Assembly: GCA_015066085.1 (NCBI GenBank)
Contig: SVPA01000002.1
Coordinates: forward strand, 62,001 to 126,000
Direction of reading: 5' to 3'
Source of the DNA: Oscillospiraceae bacterium
GTDB taxonomy: Bacteria; Bacillota; Clostridia; Oscillospirales; Acutalibacteraceae
DNA length: 64,000 nt
The notes beneath the pieces were generated by a model, which saw nothing but the letters and a program-made list of their open reading frames with translations, made no database searches and was not told the DNA's origin. Position 1 is the first letter of the stretch. Each line of letters starts with the position of its first letter. This document shows positions 17,987-27,686 of the stretch, piece after piece. Both the position numbers and the translations under genes were made by a program.

Positions 17987-18835
17987 ATGGCAGAAGAAAG
18001 AAAATGCAGCGAAACCGGTTGCGACGGCAACTGCGGTTCCTGTTCAAAAGCGGGCTCGTCAAAACCTCAAAAAGAGGCCCTAAATAAAAATAGCAGCGTT
18101 AAAAAGGTTATCGGTGTTGTGTCGGGAAAGGGCGGAGTAGGAAAATCTCTTGTTACTTCTATGCTTTCTGTATTGATGACACGAAAAGGTTATAAAACCG
18201 CAATACTCGACGCAGATATTACCGGACCTTCAATTCCTAAAATGTTCGGTGTTCATACTCGAGCCGAGGCTGACGAGGACGGAATTTTTCCCGCAACAAC
18301 GCTTAGCGGTCTTAAACTTATGTCGGTAAATCTTCTTCTTGAAGATGAAGAAGCGCCTGTGGTCTGGCGCGGTCCCGTAATTGCAGGTGCAGTAACTCAG
18401 TTTTGGACCGATGTAAATTGGGGCGAGGTTGATTATATGTTTGTCGATATGCCCCCCGGAACGGGCGATGTACCCCTAACCGTTTTCCAGTCGCTCCCCG
18501 TTGACGGAATTGTTATTGTAACCTCTCCGCAGGACCTTGTTTCAATGATTGTTAAAAAGGCCTATAATATGGCTAATGCTTTAGATGTCCCCGTTCTTGG
18601 AATTGTTGAAAATATGTCCTATGTCTGCTGTCCCGACTGCGGTGCAGAGTTTAGAATTTTCGGCGAGGGCAAGACCGAAACGGTTGCCGATGAACTTGGC
18701 GTAAAACTTCTTGCTCAAGTTCCTATTGATGTCCGTTTGGCTGAACTTGCCGATTTAGGTAAGTTTGAGTATTTCAGCGCCGAATATATGAACTCGGCGG
18801 CAGATATAATTGAAGAAATTTTTAAGGATAAGTAA
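17987..18835 (+). CDS. Mrp/NBP35-family ATP-binding Fe-S carrier
   Basis: VVSGKGGVGKSLVTSMLS, DADITGPSIPKMFG, DMPPGTGDVPLTVFQSLP, CCPDCG; Cys cluster near the N-terminus. Confidence 0.93.
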   Translation: MAEERKCSETGCDGNCGSCSKAGSSKPQKEALNKNSSVKKVIGVVSGKGGVGKSLVTSMLSVLMTRKGYKTAILDADITGPSIPKMFGVHTRAEADEDGIFPATTLSGLKLMSVNLLLEDEEAPVVWRGPVIAGAVTQFWTDVNWGEVDYMFVDMPPGTGDVPLTVFQSLPVDGIVIVTSPQDLVSMIVKKAYNMANALDVPVLGIVENMSYVCCPDCGAEFRIFGEGKTETVADELGVKLLAQVPIDVRLAELADLGKFEYFSAEYMNSAADIIEEIFKDK

Positions 18836-18836
18836 T

Positions 18837-19847
18837 ATGAAAAGAATACTTTATTTAGTAAAGCGAATTCTTAAAATGGATTATAAAGGGCTGTTTAAAA
18901 CCGTCAACCGTGTTCATAAAAAAACTAAAATAAACAAAATAAAACTCTTTTTCGATATCGTTAAGTGCGGACTCAAATACGGTGCGGGTTATAAGGATTA
19001 TGAACTTTGCGAGTGGTACAACCTAAACTCCGAGCAAAGAGAAACCTATGTCACAAGAGGAATCAACAATAGAATTGTTTCCCTTTTAAATGACAAAGAG
19101 TATTATCATATTCTGGATAATAAAATAGAGTTTAACAATACTTTCGGCGAGTTTCTCGGCAGACGGTGGATTGATATGACCACCGCTACTTTAAAGGACT
19201 TTGAGCAGTTCGCACAGGGGCTGACCTTCATTATTTCAAAACCTGTTGCCGAAGCCTGCGGTCGTGGCGTTGAAAAAATAAATGTAAGTGATTTTGAAAA
19301 CACTACTGCGCTTTTTGAACACCTAAAGTCAATAGAATCGGGTCTTTGTGAAGAATTTGTTGTTCAGCATAAAGACGTTTCCGCCCTTTATCCCCATTCG
19401 GTTAATACATACCGTGTAGTAACTGTCTTGACCGAGGGCGAGGCTCATATTGTTTACGCCTTTATCCGAATAGGTAACGGCGGACGGTTTGTTGATAATA
19501 TAAACGCCGGCGGAATGGCGGCGCCGATAAATACTCAAAGCGGAATAATTGAATATCCCGCTTTCGATAAAGACAGTATTTACTACGAAACCCACCCCTA
19601 TACCAACTGCGCCATAAAGGGTTGGCAACTTCCTTTTTGGAAAGAATCGGTCCAAATGGTGCTTAAAGCCGCAAAGGTTATACCTCAGGTTGGCTATGTT
19701 GGCTGGGATGTTGCGGTTACAGAAAACGGACCTCTGCTTATTGAGGGCAATCCTTTCCCCGGTCACGATATTTTACAGATGCCTCCCCATGTTCCCGATA
19801 AAATCGGAATGCTCCCACAGTTTAAGAAATATATTAAAAACCTATAA
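18837..19847 (+). CDS. ATP-grasp protein, sugar-transfer-associated type
   Basis: VNTYRVVTVLTEGEAHIVYAFIRIGNGGRFVDNINAGGMAAPIN; VGYVGWDVAVTENGPLLIEGNPFPGHDILQ. Confidence 0.8.
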   Translation: MKRILYLVKRILKMDYKGLFKTVNRVHKKTKINKIKLFFDIVKCGLKYGAGYKDYELCEWYNLNSEQRETYVTRGINNRIVSLLNDKEYYHILDNKIEFNNTFGEFLGRRWIDMTTATLKDFEQFAQGLTFIISKPVAEACGRGVEKINVSDFENTTALFEHLKSIESGLCEEFVVQHKDVSALYPHSVNTYRVVTVLTEGEAHIVYAFIRIGNGGRFVDNINAGGMAAPINTQSGIIEYPAFDKDSIYYETHPYTNCAIKGWQLPFWKESVQMVLKAAKVIPQVGYVGWDVAVTENGPLLIEGNPFPGHDILQMPPHVPDKIGMLPQFKKYIKNL

Positions 19848-19850
19848 AAA

Positions 19851-19880
19851 TACCCCTCAAGCCTTGCTTGAGGGGTTAAT
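19851..19880. terminator. Bidirectional intrinsic terminator
   Basis: ACCCCTCAAGC-CTT-GCTTGAGGGGT between convergent genes. Confidence 0.75.
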
Positions 19881-19881
19881 T

Positions 19882-20658
19882 TTATTTTTCAACTGAAAAC
19901 TTGTACGCAAACATTACCGAAAAGAAGGCAACCGCAATTCCCGTAAAAGAGGGAACGGGGTTTAAATGAATTGCCTGTTCTATCATAAAAAGGTCTGCAA
20001 TTATTCTCGGAACAGAACTTATTGCCGAAACATATCCGCAAAGCAAAGACAGAGCGAAGACAAAGCGCGCTTTTTTTGTTGGCTGACCGCATTCAATTTT
20101 TGAATAAAAAAGAAAGGTCACAAGGGCAAGACACATAGCCACGGTTTCGATTATTGTGTCGGAAATTGCCGAAATAGAAGAAAATCCCGAAAAAACAATA
20201 ATAAGCCTTGAAATTAAGAAAATAACGGGAGTAAGGGTTAAAATATGCAAATAGCGCTTCTTTAATAACTTTAAAATTCCAATATAAATTAAACTGCCAA
20301 CCGCCCCCACGGCAAGAAGGTAGTGAAGCAGTCTTTGGAAAAGACCTACTCCAAAAAGAATGTTTGAAAAAAAGGTTTCGTAAATAATTGCAAGGGCAAA
20401 AACAAAAAGCGAAACCGAGAAAAGAATACCGCGAAGATTTAAATCTCGGTCGGCTATTTTTCGAACCGCTAAAGAGGAACCAAAAATAAGCAGAGCCCCT
20501 AAAGTAAGGGCAAAGACAATTATTATGGTAGGAGTAACATATTCGGGTTTTATAAAACCGCTTACAGAATCTACCGCAAAAATTAACATAACCGTTCTAA
20601 GAGCAATTCCCAAAGTTGCGGTAATAAGAAAAATAATCCAGTTTAGTTTAGCAGACAT
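19882..20658 (-). CDS. Predicted polytopic membrane protein of unknown function
   Basis: 258 aa with about seven hydrophobic segments; no family recognised. Confidence 0.65.
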   Translation of the reverse strand: MSAKLNWIIFLITATLGIALRTVMLIFAVDSVSGFIKPEYVTPTIIIVFALTLGALLIFGSSLAVRKIADRDLNLRGILFSVSLFVFALAIIYETFFSNILFGVGLFQRLLHYLLAVGAVGSLIYIGILKLLKKRYLHILTLTPVIFLISRLIIVFSGFSSISAISDTIIETVAMCLALVTFLFYSKIECGQPTKKARFVFALSLLCGYVSAISSVPRIIADLFMIEQAIHLNPVPSFTGIAVAFFSVMFAYKFSVEK

Positions 20659-20750
20659 TTAAAGCCTCCAATGTGGTATTAAAAAACATAACTTCTCATA
20701 TATTTTAGTATTATATAGGACAAAAGTCAATAAAAAAGGAAGGACGATTT

Positions 20751-21707
20751 ATGAAAACAGTATATGTAACAATTATGATGGTAACCGCAATGTTTATGCT
20801 TCTTTTGCCGATAACGGCCGGGGCAAAAACCGAAACCAAGGTCGAAGGTCTTTTGGCTTCGGGCGAAAATATTACCGAAGAGGAGAAACTGAGCAAGGTA
20901 AAAGTTCTTATGTCCGATACAAAGGAAATTACCGAATTTTCTCTTGAAGACTATCTGTTTGGAGTAGTTGCCGCCGAAATGCCCGCCCTTTATGAAGAGG
21001 ACGCCCTTAAGGCGCAAACGGTTGCGGCATACACCTATTTTTTAAGAAAAAAAGAGTCAAACGCTCAACAGGATTACGATATAACCGATGATTATACCGT
21101 AGACCAGGCCTTTGTAACCCCCGAAGAGGCAAGAAAAAAGTGGTCAGACAGCGCCGAAACTTATGAAAGGAAAATCAGAAATGCTGTTTTAGATGTTATG
21201 TATAAAAAGTTAACCTACGATTCAAAACTTGCCGCAACGGTTTACCATGCAATTTCCTTTGGGGTAACCGAAAATGCGTCGGAAGTGTGGGGAGGGCAGT
21301 ACCCTTATCTTGTTTCGGTTGACTCAAGTTTTGATAAACTTGCCGACAACTATCTGTCTACCGTTAATCTAACATCTGAAGAACTTAAAACCGCCCTTTC
21401 AGGCAAAGCAGAGGTAAAAAGTCTGACCGAAAACTGTGTTTCGGATATAAAACGGACAAAAGCAGGTTCGGTAAAGAGCGTGAGTATAAGCGGCGTTTCG
21501 GTAAGCGGAAGCGATATCAGAAAGGCGCTTGAACTTCGTTCAAGCGATTTTGATGTTTCCTTTGCCGACGGGGTTTATACCTTTACGGTCAGAGGTTACG
21601 GCCATTTTATAGGAATGAGTCAAAATGGGGCAAACTATATGGCAAAGCAGGGTAAAAATTGGCAGGAAATTCTGCTTCACTATTATCCCGGTTGCAAAAT
21701 TGAATAA
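20751..21707 (+). CDS. spoIID: SpoIID/LytB domain protein (stage II sporulation protein D-like)
   Basis: Signal/TM N-terminus; EYLFGVVAAEMPALYEEDALKAQTVAAYTYF-type block (sequence EDYLFGVVAAEMP) and GYGHFIGMSQNGANYMAKQGKNWQEILLHYYPG. Confidence 0.9.
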   Translation: MKTVYVTIMMVTAMFMLLLPITAGAKTETKVEGLLASGENITEEEKLSKVKVLMSDTKEITEFSLEDYLFGVVAAEMPALYEEDALKAQTVAAYTYFLRKKESNAQQDYDITDDYTVDQAFVTPEEARKKWSDSAETYERKIRNAVLDVMYKKLTYDSKLAATVYHAISFGVTENASEVWGGQYPYLVSVDSSFDKLADNYLSTVNLTSEELKTALSGKAEVKSLTENCVSDIKRTKAGSVKSVSISGVSVSGSDIRKALELRSSDFDVSFADGVYTFTVRGYGHFIGMSQNGANYMAKQGKNWQEILLHYYPGCKIE

Positions 21708-21712
21708 TAAAA

Positions 21713-21745
21713 AAGTCGGGAGTATGAAAGATACTCCCGACTTTT
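21713..21745. terminator. Intrinsic terminator between convergent genes
   Basis: AAGTCGGGAGTAT-GAAAG-ATACTCCCGACTTTT. Confidence 0.85.
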
Positions 21746-21746
21746 C

Positions 21747-23042
21747 TTATAGTTCAAATTGTTCTGCAAACTGTGCAAAGGTTGCTTCATAAATTGCGTC
21801 GGCGATATTATCAAGACTGATTTCGCTTTCTTCGCCGTTTTCCATACACTTAAGCCGTGCCTTACCGTTTTCAAGTTCGCTCTCCCCAAGGACAAGGGTA
21901 AACCTTGCGCCAATTTTATTGGCGTATCTCATCTGTGCCTTAAGGCCTCTGCCGACAATATCGGTCAGCGCCTCAAAACCTTCGTCACGAAGAGTGTTAC
22001 AAAGAACACTTGCCTTCAGGGTTGCCGCCTCGCCCATTGGAGCAATATATAAATCACAGGTTTTTGGTGTGGGGATTTCAACATTCTGACTTTCAAGGAC
22101 CATAAGCAGTCGCTCAATTCCCATCGCAAAACCTAAAGCGGGTTCTTTCGCTCCGCCCATCTGTTCAAGAAGACCGTCGTATCTTCCGCCTCCGCAAACA
22201 GTTGCCTGTGCGCCGATATCTCCCGAAATAAATTCAAATACCGTTCTTGTGTAGTAGTCAAGACCTCGAACAATTCGGGGGTTTATTTTATAGGCTATTC
22301 CCATAGCGTCAAGGTGAGCCTTGACCCCGTCAAAATGGGTCTGACATTCGTCACAAAGGAAGTCAATAACCTTAGGAGCGTCCTTTGCAATTTCTGCACA
22401 TACGGGGGACTTGCAGTCAAGAATTCTCATAGGATTACGCTCAAGTCGCTCGTTACAGGTTGCGCAAAGTTCTGTCTTTTTGCTTTCGAAAAACTCTTTT
22501 AAAGCCTTATGATATTCGGCTCTGCAAACAGGACAGCCGATAGAATTTATTTCAAGCGAAATTTTATTTATTCCAATATCACAAAGAAGTTGATTTGCAA
22601 GGGCAATCATCTCGGCGTCGGCCGCAGGAGAAGCGGCGCCAATACATTCCGCGCCGAACTGATGGAATTCACGAAGTCTGCCGGCCTGAGGTTTTTCATA
22701 GCGGTAACAACCGCCACAGTAACAAACCTTAACCGGAAGCGCAGCGGCGGTAAGCGAATGTTCAACAACACTTCTTATTACCCCTGCGGTAAATTCGGGG
22801 CGAAGCGTAATGGAACGGTCGCCCTTGTCTAAAAAGGTGTACATTTCCTTTTGAACGACATCGGTTGTGTCGCCGACATTCTTAACAAAAACTTCGGTAT
22901 GCTCAAAAACAGGAACTCTGATTTCTTTAAAACCATAAAGCCCTGCGGTGTCAATCAGTTTTTGTTCAACAAACTGCCACTTATAACTTTCACCCGGTAA
23001 AACATCATTAGTGCCTCTGGGTGCTTTGTTTATTTCAGCCAT
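21747..23042 (-). CDS. hisS: Histidyl-tRNA synthetase
   Basis: APRGTNDVLPGESYKW, LRPEFTAGVIR, REFHQFGAECIG, RGLDYYTRTVFE. Confidence 0.97.
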   Translation of the reverse strand: MAEINKAPRGTNDVLPGESYKWQFVEQKLIDTAGLYGFKEIRVPVFEHTEVFVKNVGDTTDVVQKEMYTFLDKGDRSITLRPEFTAGVIRSVVEHSLTAAALPVKVCYCGGCYRYEKPQAGRLREFHQFGAECIGAASPAADAEMIALANQLLCDIGINKISLEINSIGCPVCRAEYHKALKEFFESKKTELCATCNERLERNPMRILDCKSPVCAEIAKDAPKVIDFLCDECQTHFDGVKAHLDAMGIAYKINPRIVRGLDYYTRTVFEFISGDIGAQATVCGGGRYDGLLEQMGGAKEPALGFAMGIERLLMVLESQNVEIPTPKTCDLYIAPMGEAATLKASVLCNTLRDEGFEALTDIVGRGLKAQMRYANKIGARFTLVLGESELENGKARLKCMENGEESEISLDNIADAIYEATFAQFAEQFEL

Positions 23043-23056
23043 AAAAATCTCCGTAA

Positions 23057-23461
23057 TTATTTTTCGTTTCTCATATATTCGCGCCAATCAAGGTCGCCTC
23101 GGTCAAGACCGCGGATTAGCATTTCTGCCGTTGCAATATTGGTGGCTACGGGAATCTGATGCACATCGCAAAGACGAAGCAGAGAGTGTTCATCGGGTTC
23201 GTCGGGTTTTGCGGTTAAGGGGTCGCGGAAGAGAAGAAGCATATCTATCTCGTCGCAGCCTATTCGTGCAGCAATTTGCTGCGAACCGCCGTGTGCTCCG
23301 CCTAAAAAAGTAATAATATTAAGTCCGGTTGCTTCGGAAACCATCTTCCCCGTTGCGCCGGTAGCAAGTATTGTGTGTCGGCTGAGTATTCCGCAGTACG
23401 CAATGCAAAACTGTGTCATAAGTTCTTTTTTGGCGTCGTGTGCAATTAAAGCAATGTTCAT
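23057..23461 (-). CDS. mgsA: Methylglyoxal synthase
   Basis: MNIALIAHDAKKELM, TGATGKMVSEATGLNI, GGSQQIAARI, LLFRDPLTAKPDEPDEHSLLRLCDVHQIPVATNIATAE. Confidence 0.96.
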   Translation of the reverse strand: MNIALIAHDAKKELMTQFCIAYCGILSRHTILATGATGKMVSEATGLNIITFLGGAHGGSQQIAARIGCDEIDMLLLFRDPLTAKPDEPDEHSLLRLCDVHQIPVATNIATAEMLIRGLDRGDLDWREYMRNEK

Positions 23462-23501
23462 CGTTTTACTCCTTTCGCATTTTTGGGTGAAATGCTATAC
23501 A

Positions 23502-24236
23502 TTATATTTTTTTAAGTTTTGGCAAAGGCTCAGCCTTGTCGTAAATTCTTTTTACAATTCGGGTAAAGGCTTTAGCCTCTTTCCCCTTAACTGCAAACTT
23601 TCCGTTTAAAAAGGCAAGAGAAAGTCGGTCGCTATAGGGTACTATTCCAAGAAGCAAAAGTCCCGACTGGTCAATAATTCCGTCAATATCCTTAAAAACG
23701 GGGTTTTTAATAAAATAAGGTTCAAACTTATTTATAATAAGCCTTCCGTCACGGTCAATTTCTTTAAGAAGTCTGCCAATAGAACCGGCATCTCTGACCG
23801 AAACGGGATTAGCGTTACAAACGCATATAAATTCGGTATGAACAGGGAAAGCACGGTATAAAGTCTTGTCTGACCCTGCGGGCAGGTCGGCAATTACTGC
23901 GTCAAAGTCGCTGTCCTTCAAGGTTGCTAAAAACTCGCTGAATTTATTAGAATCAACAAGTCCTTTTTCGGCAGGGGCGGCAAGAAGCGATATGTCGGGG
24001 AATTTCTTAATGTTTAAAAGACAGGAAGAAAGGTCTCTTCCGTTTAAAGCGTCCGAAAGGTCAAAGAGAAGGTTTTCACTAACCCCAAGGAGCATATCAA
24101 GACAACGCATACCCTCGTCCATATCAATAAGAAGAACCTTTTTACCCTGTTTAGATAGGGCAATAGCAAGTCCTATACTGCAGGTAGACTTTCCTGCACC
24201 GCCTTTACCGCTGGTAACGGCAATAACTTTTACCAT
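23502..24236 (-). CDS. minD: MinD-like ParA-family ATPase
   Basis: VTSGKGGAGKSTCSIGLAIALSKQGKKVLLIDMDEGMRCLDMLLG; located in the mgsA-mrdA-mreDCB context. Confidence 0.82.
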   Translation of the reverse strand: MVKVIAVTSGKGGAGKSTCSIGLAIALSKQGKKVLLIDMDEGMRCLDMLLGVSENLLFDLSDALNGRDLSSCLLNIKKFPDISLLAAPAEKGLVDSNKFSEFLATLKDSDFDAVIADLPAGSDKTLYRAFPVHTEFICVCNANPVSVRDAGSIGRLLKEIDRDGRLIINKFEPYFIKNPVFKDIDGIIDQSGLLLLGIVPYSDRLSLAFLNGKFAVKGKEAKAFTRIVKRIYDKAEPLPKLKKI

Positions 24237-24312
24237 AGCGTTTCTCCAATCAATAATTTACCATACAAAGTATAGTTTGTCAAATAAATATCAAACTTTT
24301 AAGCAAATATTT

Positions 24313-26292
24313 TTAGCCTATAACAGTGTTGGGTTTAGTCTGGTCTAAAGTCGTTTTGTCCGAGAAGAAATATGCGTCAAGCATTGAACGGGCAACCGAC
24401 GAACAGGTTCTTGAAGACGAGCCGTGTTCAAGAACAATAGCAACCGCAACCTCGGGGTTATCAAAGGGGGCAAAACAAATAAATACCGAATGGTCAGCGC
24501 CGTTTGCAACCTGTGAAGTTCCCGTTTTACCGCCGACCTTAATGCTGTAGTGGTTAAATGTGGCGCTTCCCGTACCGTCCTCGGTAACCGAAAGCATTCC
24601 CTCCTTAACCGCCTGAATGACCGTTTCTTTAATAACAAACTGTTCCATAATTTCAGGTTGGGTGGTTTTATAGGTGTTGCTCATATTGTAGGAAACAACC
24701 TTGTTAACAAGGTTTGCCTTATATCTTGTTCCCTCGTTTGCAAGGGTTGAAACATAAACCGCAAGTTGTAAGGGGGTAAAAGCGTTCATCTGCCCGATAG
24801 CGGCCTGAAGGGTATTTCCGCCCCCGCCCTGTGAAGATTTTTCAATCAAAAGACCCGACGAGTCGTTGACATCTACTCCGGTTTTTACTCCAAGACCAAA
24901 CAGTTTAAAATACTTGTTAATGTTGTCAAGCCCTAACCGATAGCCCATTTCAAAGAAGAAGAAGTTACAGGATTTAGAAATAGCCTGATTAAGATTCATC
25001 GTTCCGTGATAATGCATACAACGGGGCTGATAACTCGAATATTTGGTATATTTTTGAGAGCAGAAAACCGTTTCTCCGTGTTTTAGTTTCTCGTTTTCAA
25101 GAGCCGCAACCGCAACCGCAGGTTTTACGGTTGAACCGGGCGGATAAATTCCCTGAAATGCTCGGTCATTAAGCGGAGTATTAGGGTCGTTTAAGAGTTT
25201 GTTAAAATCCTTTGAATAGGTCGCAAGATTATATGACGGATAGTTGGCACTTGCAATAACCGCACCCGTTTTTACATTCATCATTACTGCGGCGCCGCCC
25301 GTAACCGAACCGCCTCTTGACTTAAGGGTCTCAACCGCATCTTTAAGAGCGTTTTGGGTTGAAATCTGAATACTTTTATCAAGGTTAAGTACAACCGTTC
25401 TGCCGGGGACAGGGTGTTTGGTTATCTCACTGGAGAGAATGTTTCCTTTAGCGTCTATTTTATAGGTAATTTCGCCGTCTGTGCCGTGAAGGTCGTCTTC
25501 GGCAAGGGCTTCAATACCGCTTTTGCCTACCTTATCGTTAAAGGAATATCCTTTGTTTTTATATTTGTTCCATTCTTCTGCATAAATCGGTCCAACCGTA
25601 CCGATAAGGTGGGGAGCGAGAGTACCGTCAACATACTCTCTGAAAGGAACGACATTTATGGTTACTCCCTCTAAAATAACGCCCGATTCTAAAATAATCT
25701 GCATTATTTCACTTGAAACATCTTCAGAAAAGGTAAAAGGATTAGATACCGAAAAATTATATACTTCAAGCGAGTATCTGACCCCCATGATAATTCGCCT
25801 TTCTGCCTTAGAATAGGCCTCAAGGGAGTATCTTTCGGTCATTTCTTCTATACAGTTCTCTACCGTTGCATAGTGGGCAAGACCCAACTTGGATTTAAGA
25901 TTTGCAACCGCTGCAGTATCGTTTGTAAAACTATAGGGAGAAGTAGTCTCAATGGGCAGAGAGTCGGTCCAGGAAGCGCCCTTTTCTAAAAGCATATTAC
26001 AAAGGCGAAGAATCACGCTGTTTGCGGTTTTCATATTGAAATACGCCTTGTTAAAAACAATATTATAGCCCTCACGGTTAACAGCGATTTCCCGTCCGTT
26101 AGCGTCAAGAATTTCGCCTCGTTGAGCCTTTATTACAGCCTTTCGGTAGGAAATTCCCTGCGCCTGAGCAATATACTCCTGAGCGTTAGACACCTGAAGC
26201 GAGAAAATCTGACAGGAATATATAAAAAGGACAACAGCCATTATTACCGACAAGACCGAAAGTCTTTTTCTTGGATTCTTTTTAAATGGCAA
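24313..26292 (-). CDS. mrdA: Penicillin-binding protein 2 (class B)
   Basis: 659 aa; YPPGSTVKPAVAVAALE, SKSCNFFFFEMGYRLG, VGGKTGTSQVANG. Confidence 0.92.
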   Translation of the reverse strand: MPFKKNPRKRLSVLSVIMAVVLFIYSCQIFSLQVSNAQEYIAQAQGISYRKAVIKAQRGEILDANGREIAVNREGYNIVFNKAYFNMKTANSVILRLCNMLLEKGASWTDSLPIETTSPYSFTNDTAAVANLKSKLGLAHYATVENCIEEMTERYSLEAYSKAERRIIMGVRYSLEVYNFSVSNPFTFSEDVSSEIMQIILESGVILEGVTINVVPFREYVDGTLAPHLIGTVGPIYAEEWNKYKNKGYSFNDKVGKSGIEALAEDDLHGTDGEITYKIDAKGNILSSEITKHPVPGRTVVLNLDKSIQISTQNALKDAVETLKSRGGSVTGGAAVMMNVKTGAVIASANYPSYNLATYSKDFNKLLNDPNTPLNDRAFQGIYPPGSTVKPAVAVAALENEKLKHGETVFCSQKYTKYSSYQPRCMHYHGTMNLNQAISKSCNFFFFEMGYRLGLDNINKYFKLFGLGVKTGVDVNDSSGLLIEKSSQGGGGNTLQAAIGQMNAFTPLQLAVYVSTLANEGTRYKANLVNKVVSYNMSNTYKTTQPEIMEQFVIKETVIQAVKEGMLSVTEDGTGSATFNHYSIKVGGKTGTSQVANGADHSVFICFAPFDNPEVAVAIVLEHGSSSRTCSSVARSMLDAYFFSDKTTLDQTKPNTVIG

Positions 26293-26303
26293 TTTTTATC
26301 TCC

Positions 26304-26804
26304 TTAATAAGAACTGAGTTTTTTGTTGAGAAAGTAAAAGGGGAAAACCCATACAGCAGTATAAACTGCCGACGGAATAAGGTATAAAATGAAATAGTCA
26401 TAATTTACCGAAACGCCAAAAAACACAAAGTAAATAATGTATTTAAGCATAAAGTACAAAAAGGACATTCCGGCGGAAAGACATAAAGCCGCCTTTAAGT
26501 TTCGGTTAAGAAATCTTGAAGAAAGCACCGAGCAGACCGCACAACCGATAGTGAAGAAAAGGGTATTAAAACAAGATGAGTCGGAAGATACGCTGTCAAT
26601 AAAAACACCGGTTAAAAAACCTGTGAGCAAACCTATGTTTTCAGAGTAAAATATAGATATTGAAAGAGCGGCAGGCAAAAGAATAAGAGGAACCGCCTGA
26701 CCGATATTAAACACCGCAACTCCGCTGTAACGAAGCATAAAGGCTGCCGCTAAAAGCAGAATATTTACAAATGCGGCTATAAAGCGTTTTCGTTTGATGT
26801 TCAT
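26304..26804 (-). CDS. mreD: Rod shape-determining protein MreD
   Basis: Hydrophobic protein between mreC and mrdA; size and topology consistent with MreD. Confidence 0.85.
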   Translation of the reverse strand: MNIKRKRFIAAFVNILLLAAAFMLRYSGVAVFNIGQAVPLILLPAALSISIFYSENIGLLTGFLTGVFIDSVSSDSSCFNTLFFTIGCAVCSVLSSRFLNRNLKAALCLSAGMSFLYFMLKYIIYFVFFGVSVNYDYFILYLIPSAVYTAVWVFPFYFLNKKLSSY

Positions 26805-26805
26805 A

Positions 26806-27672
26806 TTATTCTCCCGAAATAAGCTGGTTACCCTGACCTGCAAAATCGGTTAAAATCATAACATTTCTTAGTTCCTCAAAATTTACTGCGGGCGAAACCG
26901 TGGCATAAAGCGAGGAAGAAATTGGGTCGCTTGAAATGTTACTTACCGTACCGATTATGAGTTTGTCCGGGAAAACACCGCTTCCCGAGGTAACGATTAT
27001 ATCACCTACTGCAACCGAACAGGTTCTCGGAAGGTTAAAGAATTTTGTCTGGTTCTGGGTAGCGAGTTCGGTTGTGCCCGAAAGTGCGCCTGCGTCATTT
27101 GTACGAGAGTCGTACGCTCCGCAGGTAAGCGAAGGGCTTAAAACAGTAGTTACTTTCGAGGTTGTAAAGCCAACCTCGGTTATATATCCTACAAGACCCG
27201 CTTCGGTAATAACGGGGTCGTAAAGAGAAACTCCGTTTAAACTTCCGGCGTCAAGGGTAAAACCGCTGAAAATATCGTCGGGGTCGGTCGCCGTAACCAT
27301 AGCGGGACAAAACTTGAAGTCGGGATTTTGTTCTTTTATTTCAAGATATTTTTTATATTCTTCGTTTTGGTTAAGAATATCGTAGTAATCTACAAGTTGA
27401 CCTCTGAGTTCGTCGACCTGAGCCTTTAGTTCTTCCTTTTCGGCGTTAAGTTCTGTCGCCGACCGAAAATTTTCGGCGAAGTCGGAGAATGCACCTATAA
27501 CCGAGTTGGAAAGTTTTTGGAAAGGTGCAGTAAAAATTCCTACAATTCCTGCCTGAGGCGACATAAGACCGCCGAAAATTCCTGCTAAAATAGAAAGGGC
27601 AAGAACAATAGCAATAATACATAATATTTTTTTAAATTGACGGCTTCTGAGAAAGAAACGCAAATGTTTCAC
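26806..27672 (-). CDS. mreC: Rod shape-determining protein MreC
   Basis: 288 aa; N-terminal TM, coiled coil, GLVGYITEVGFTTSKVTTVLSPSLTCGAYDSRTNDAGALSG. Confidence 0.93.
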   Translation of the reverse strand: MKHLRFFLRSRQFKKILCIIAIVLALSILAGIFGGLMSPQAGIVGIFTAPFQKLSNSVIGAFSDFAENFRSATELNAEKEELKAQVDELRGQLVDYYDILNQNEEYKKYLEIKEQNPDFKFCPAMVTATDPDDIFSGFTLDAGSLNGVSLYDPVITEAGLVGYITEVGFTTSKVTTVLSPSLTCGAYDSRTNDAGALSGTTELATQNQTKFFNLPRTCSVAVGDIIVTSGSGVFPDKLIIGTVSNISSDPISSSLYATVSPAVNFEELRNVMILTDFAGQGNQLISGE

Positions 27673-27686
27673 CTTCTGTAATTAAA

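Noticed and set aside
23866-24348. 160-aa plus-strand ORF opposite minD
   Set aside because: Antisense shadow frame; composition not protein-like.
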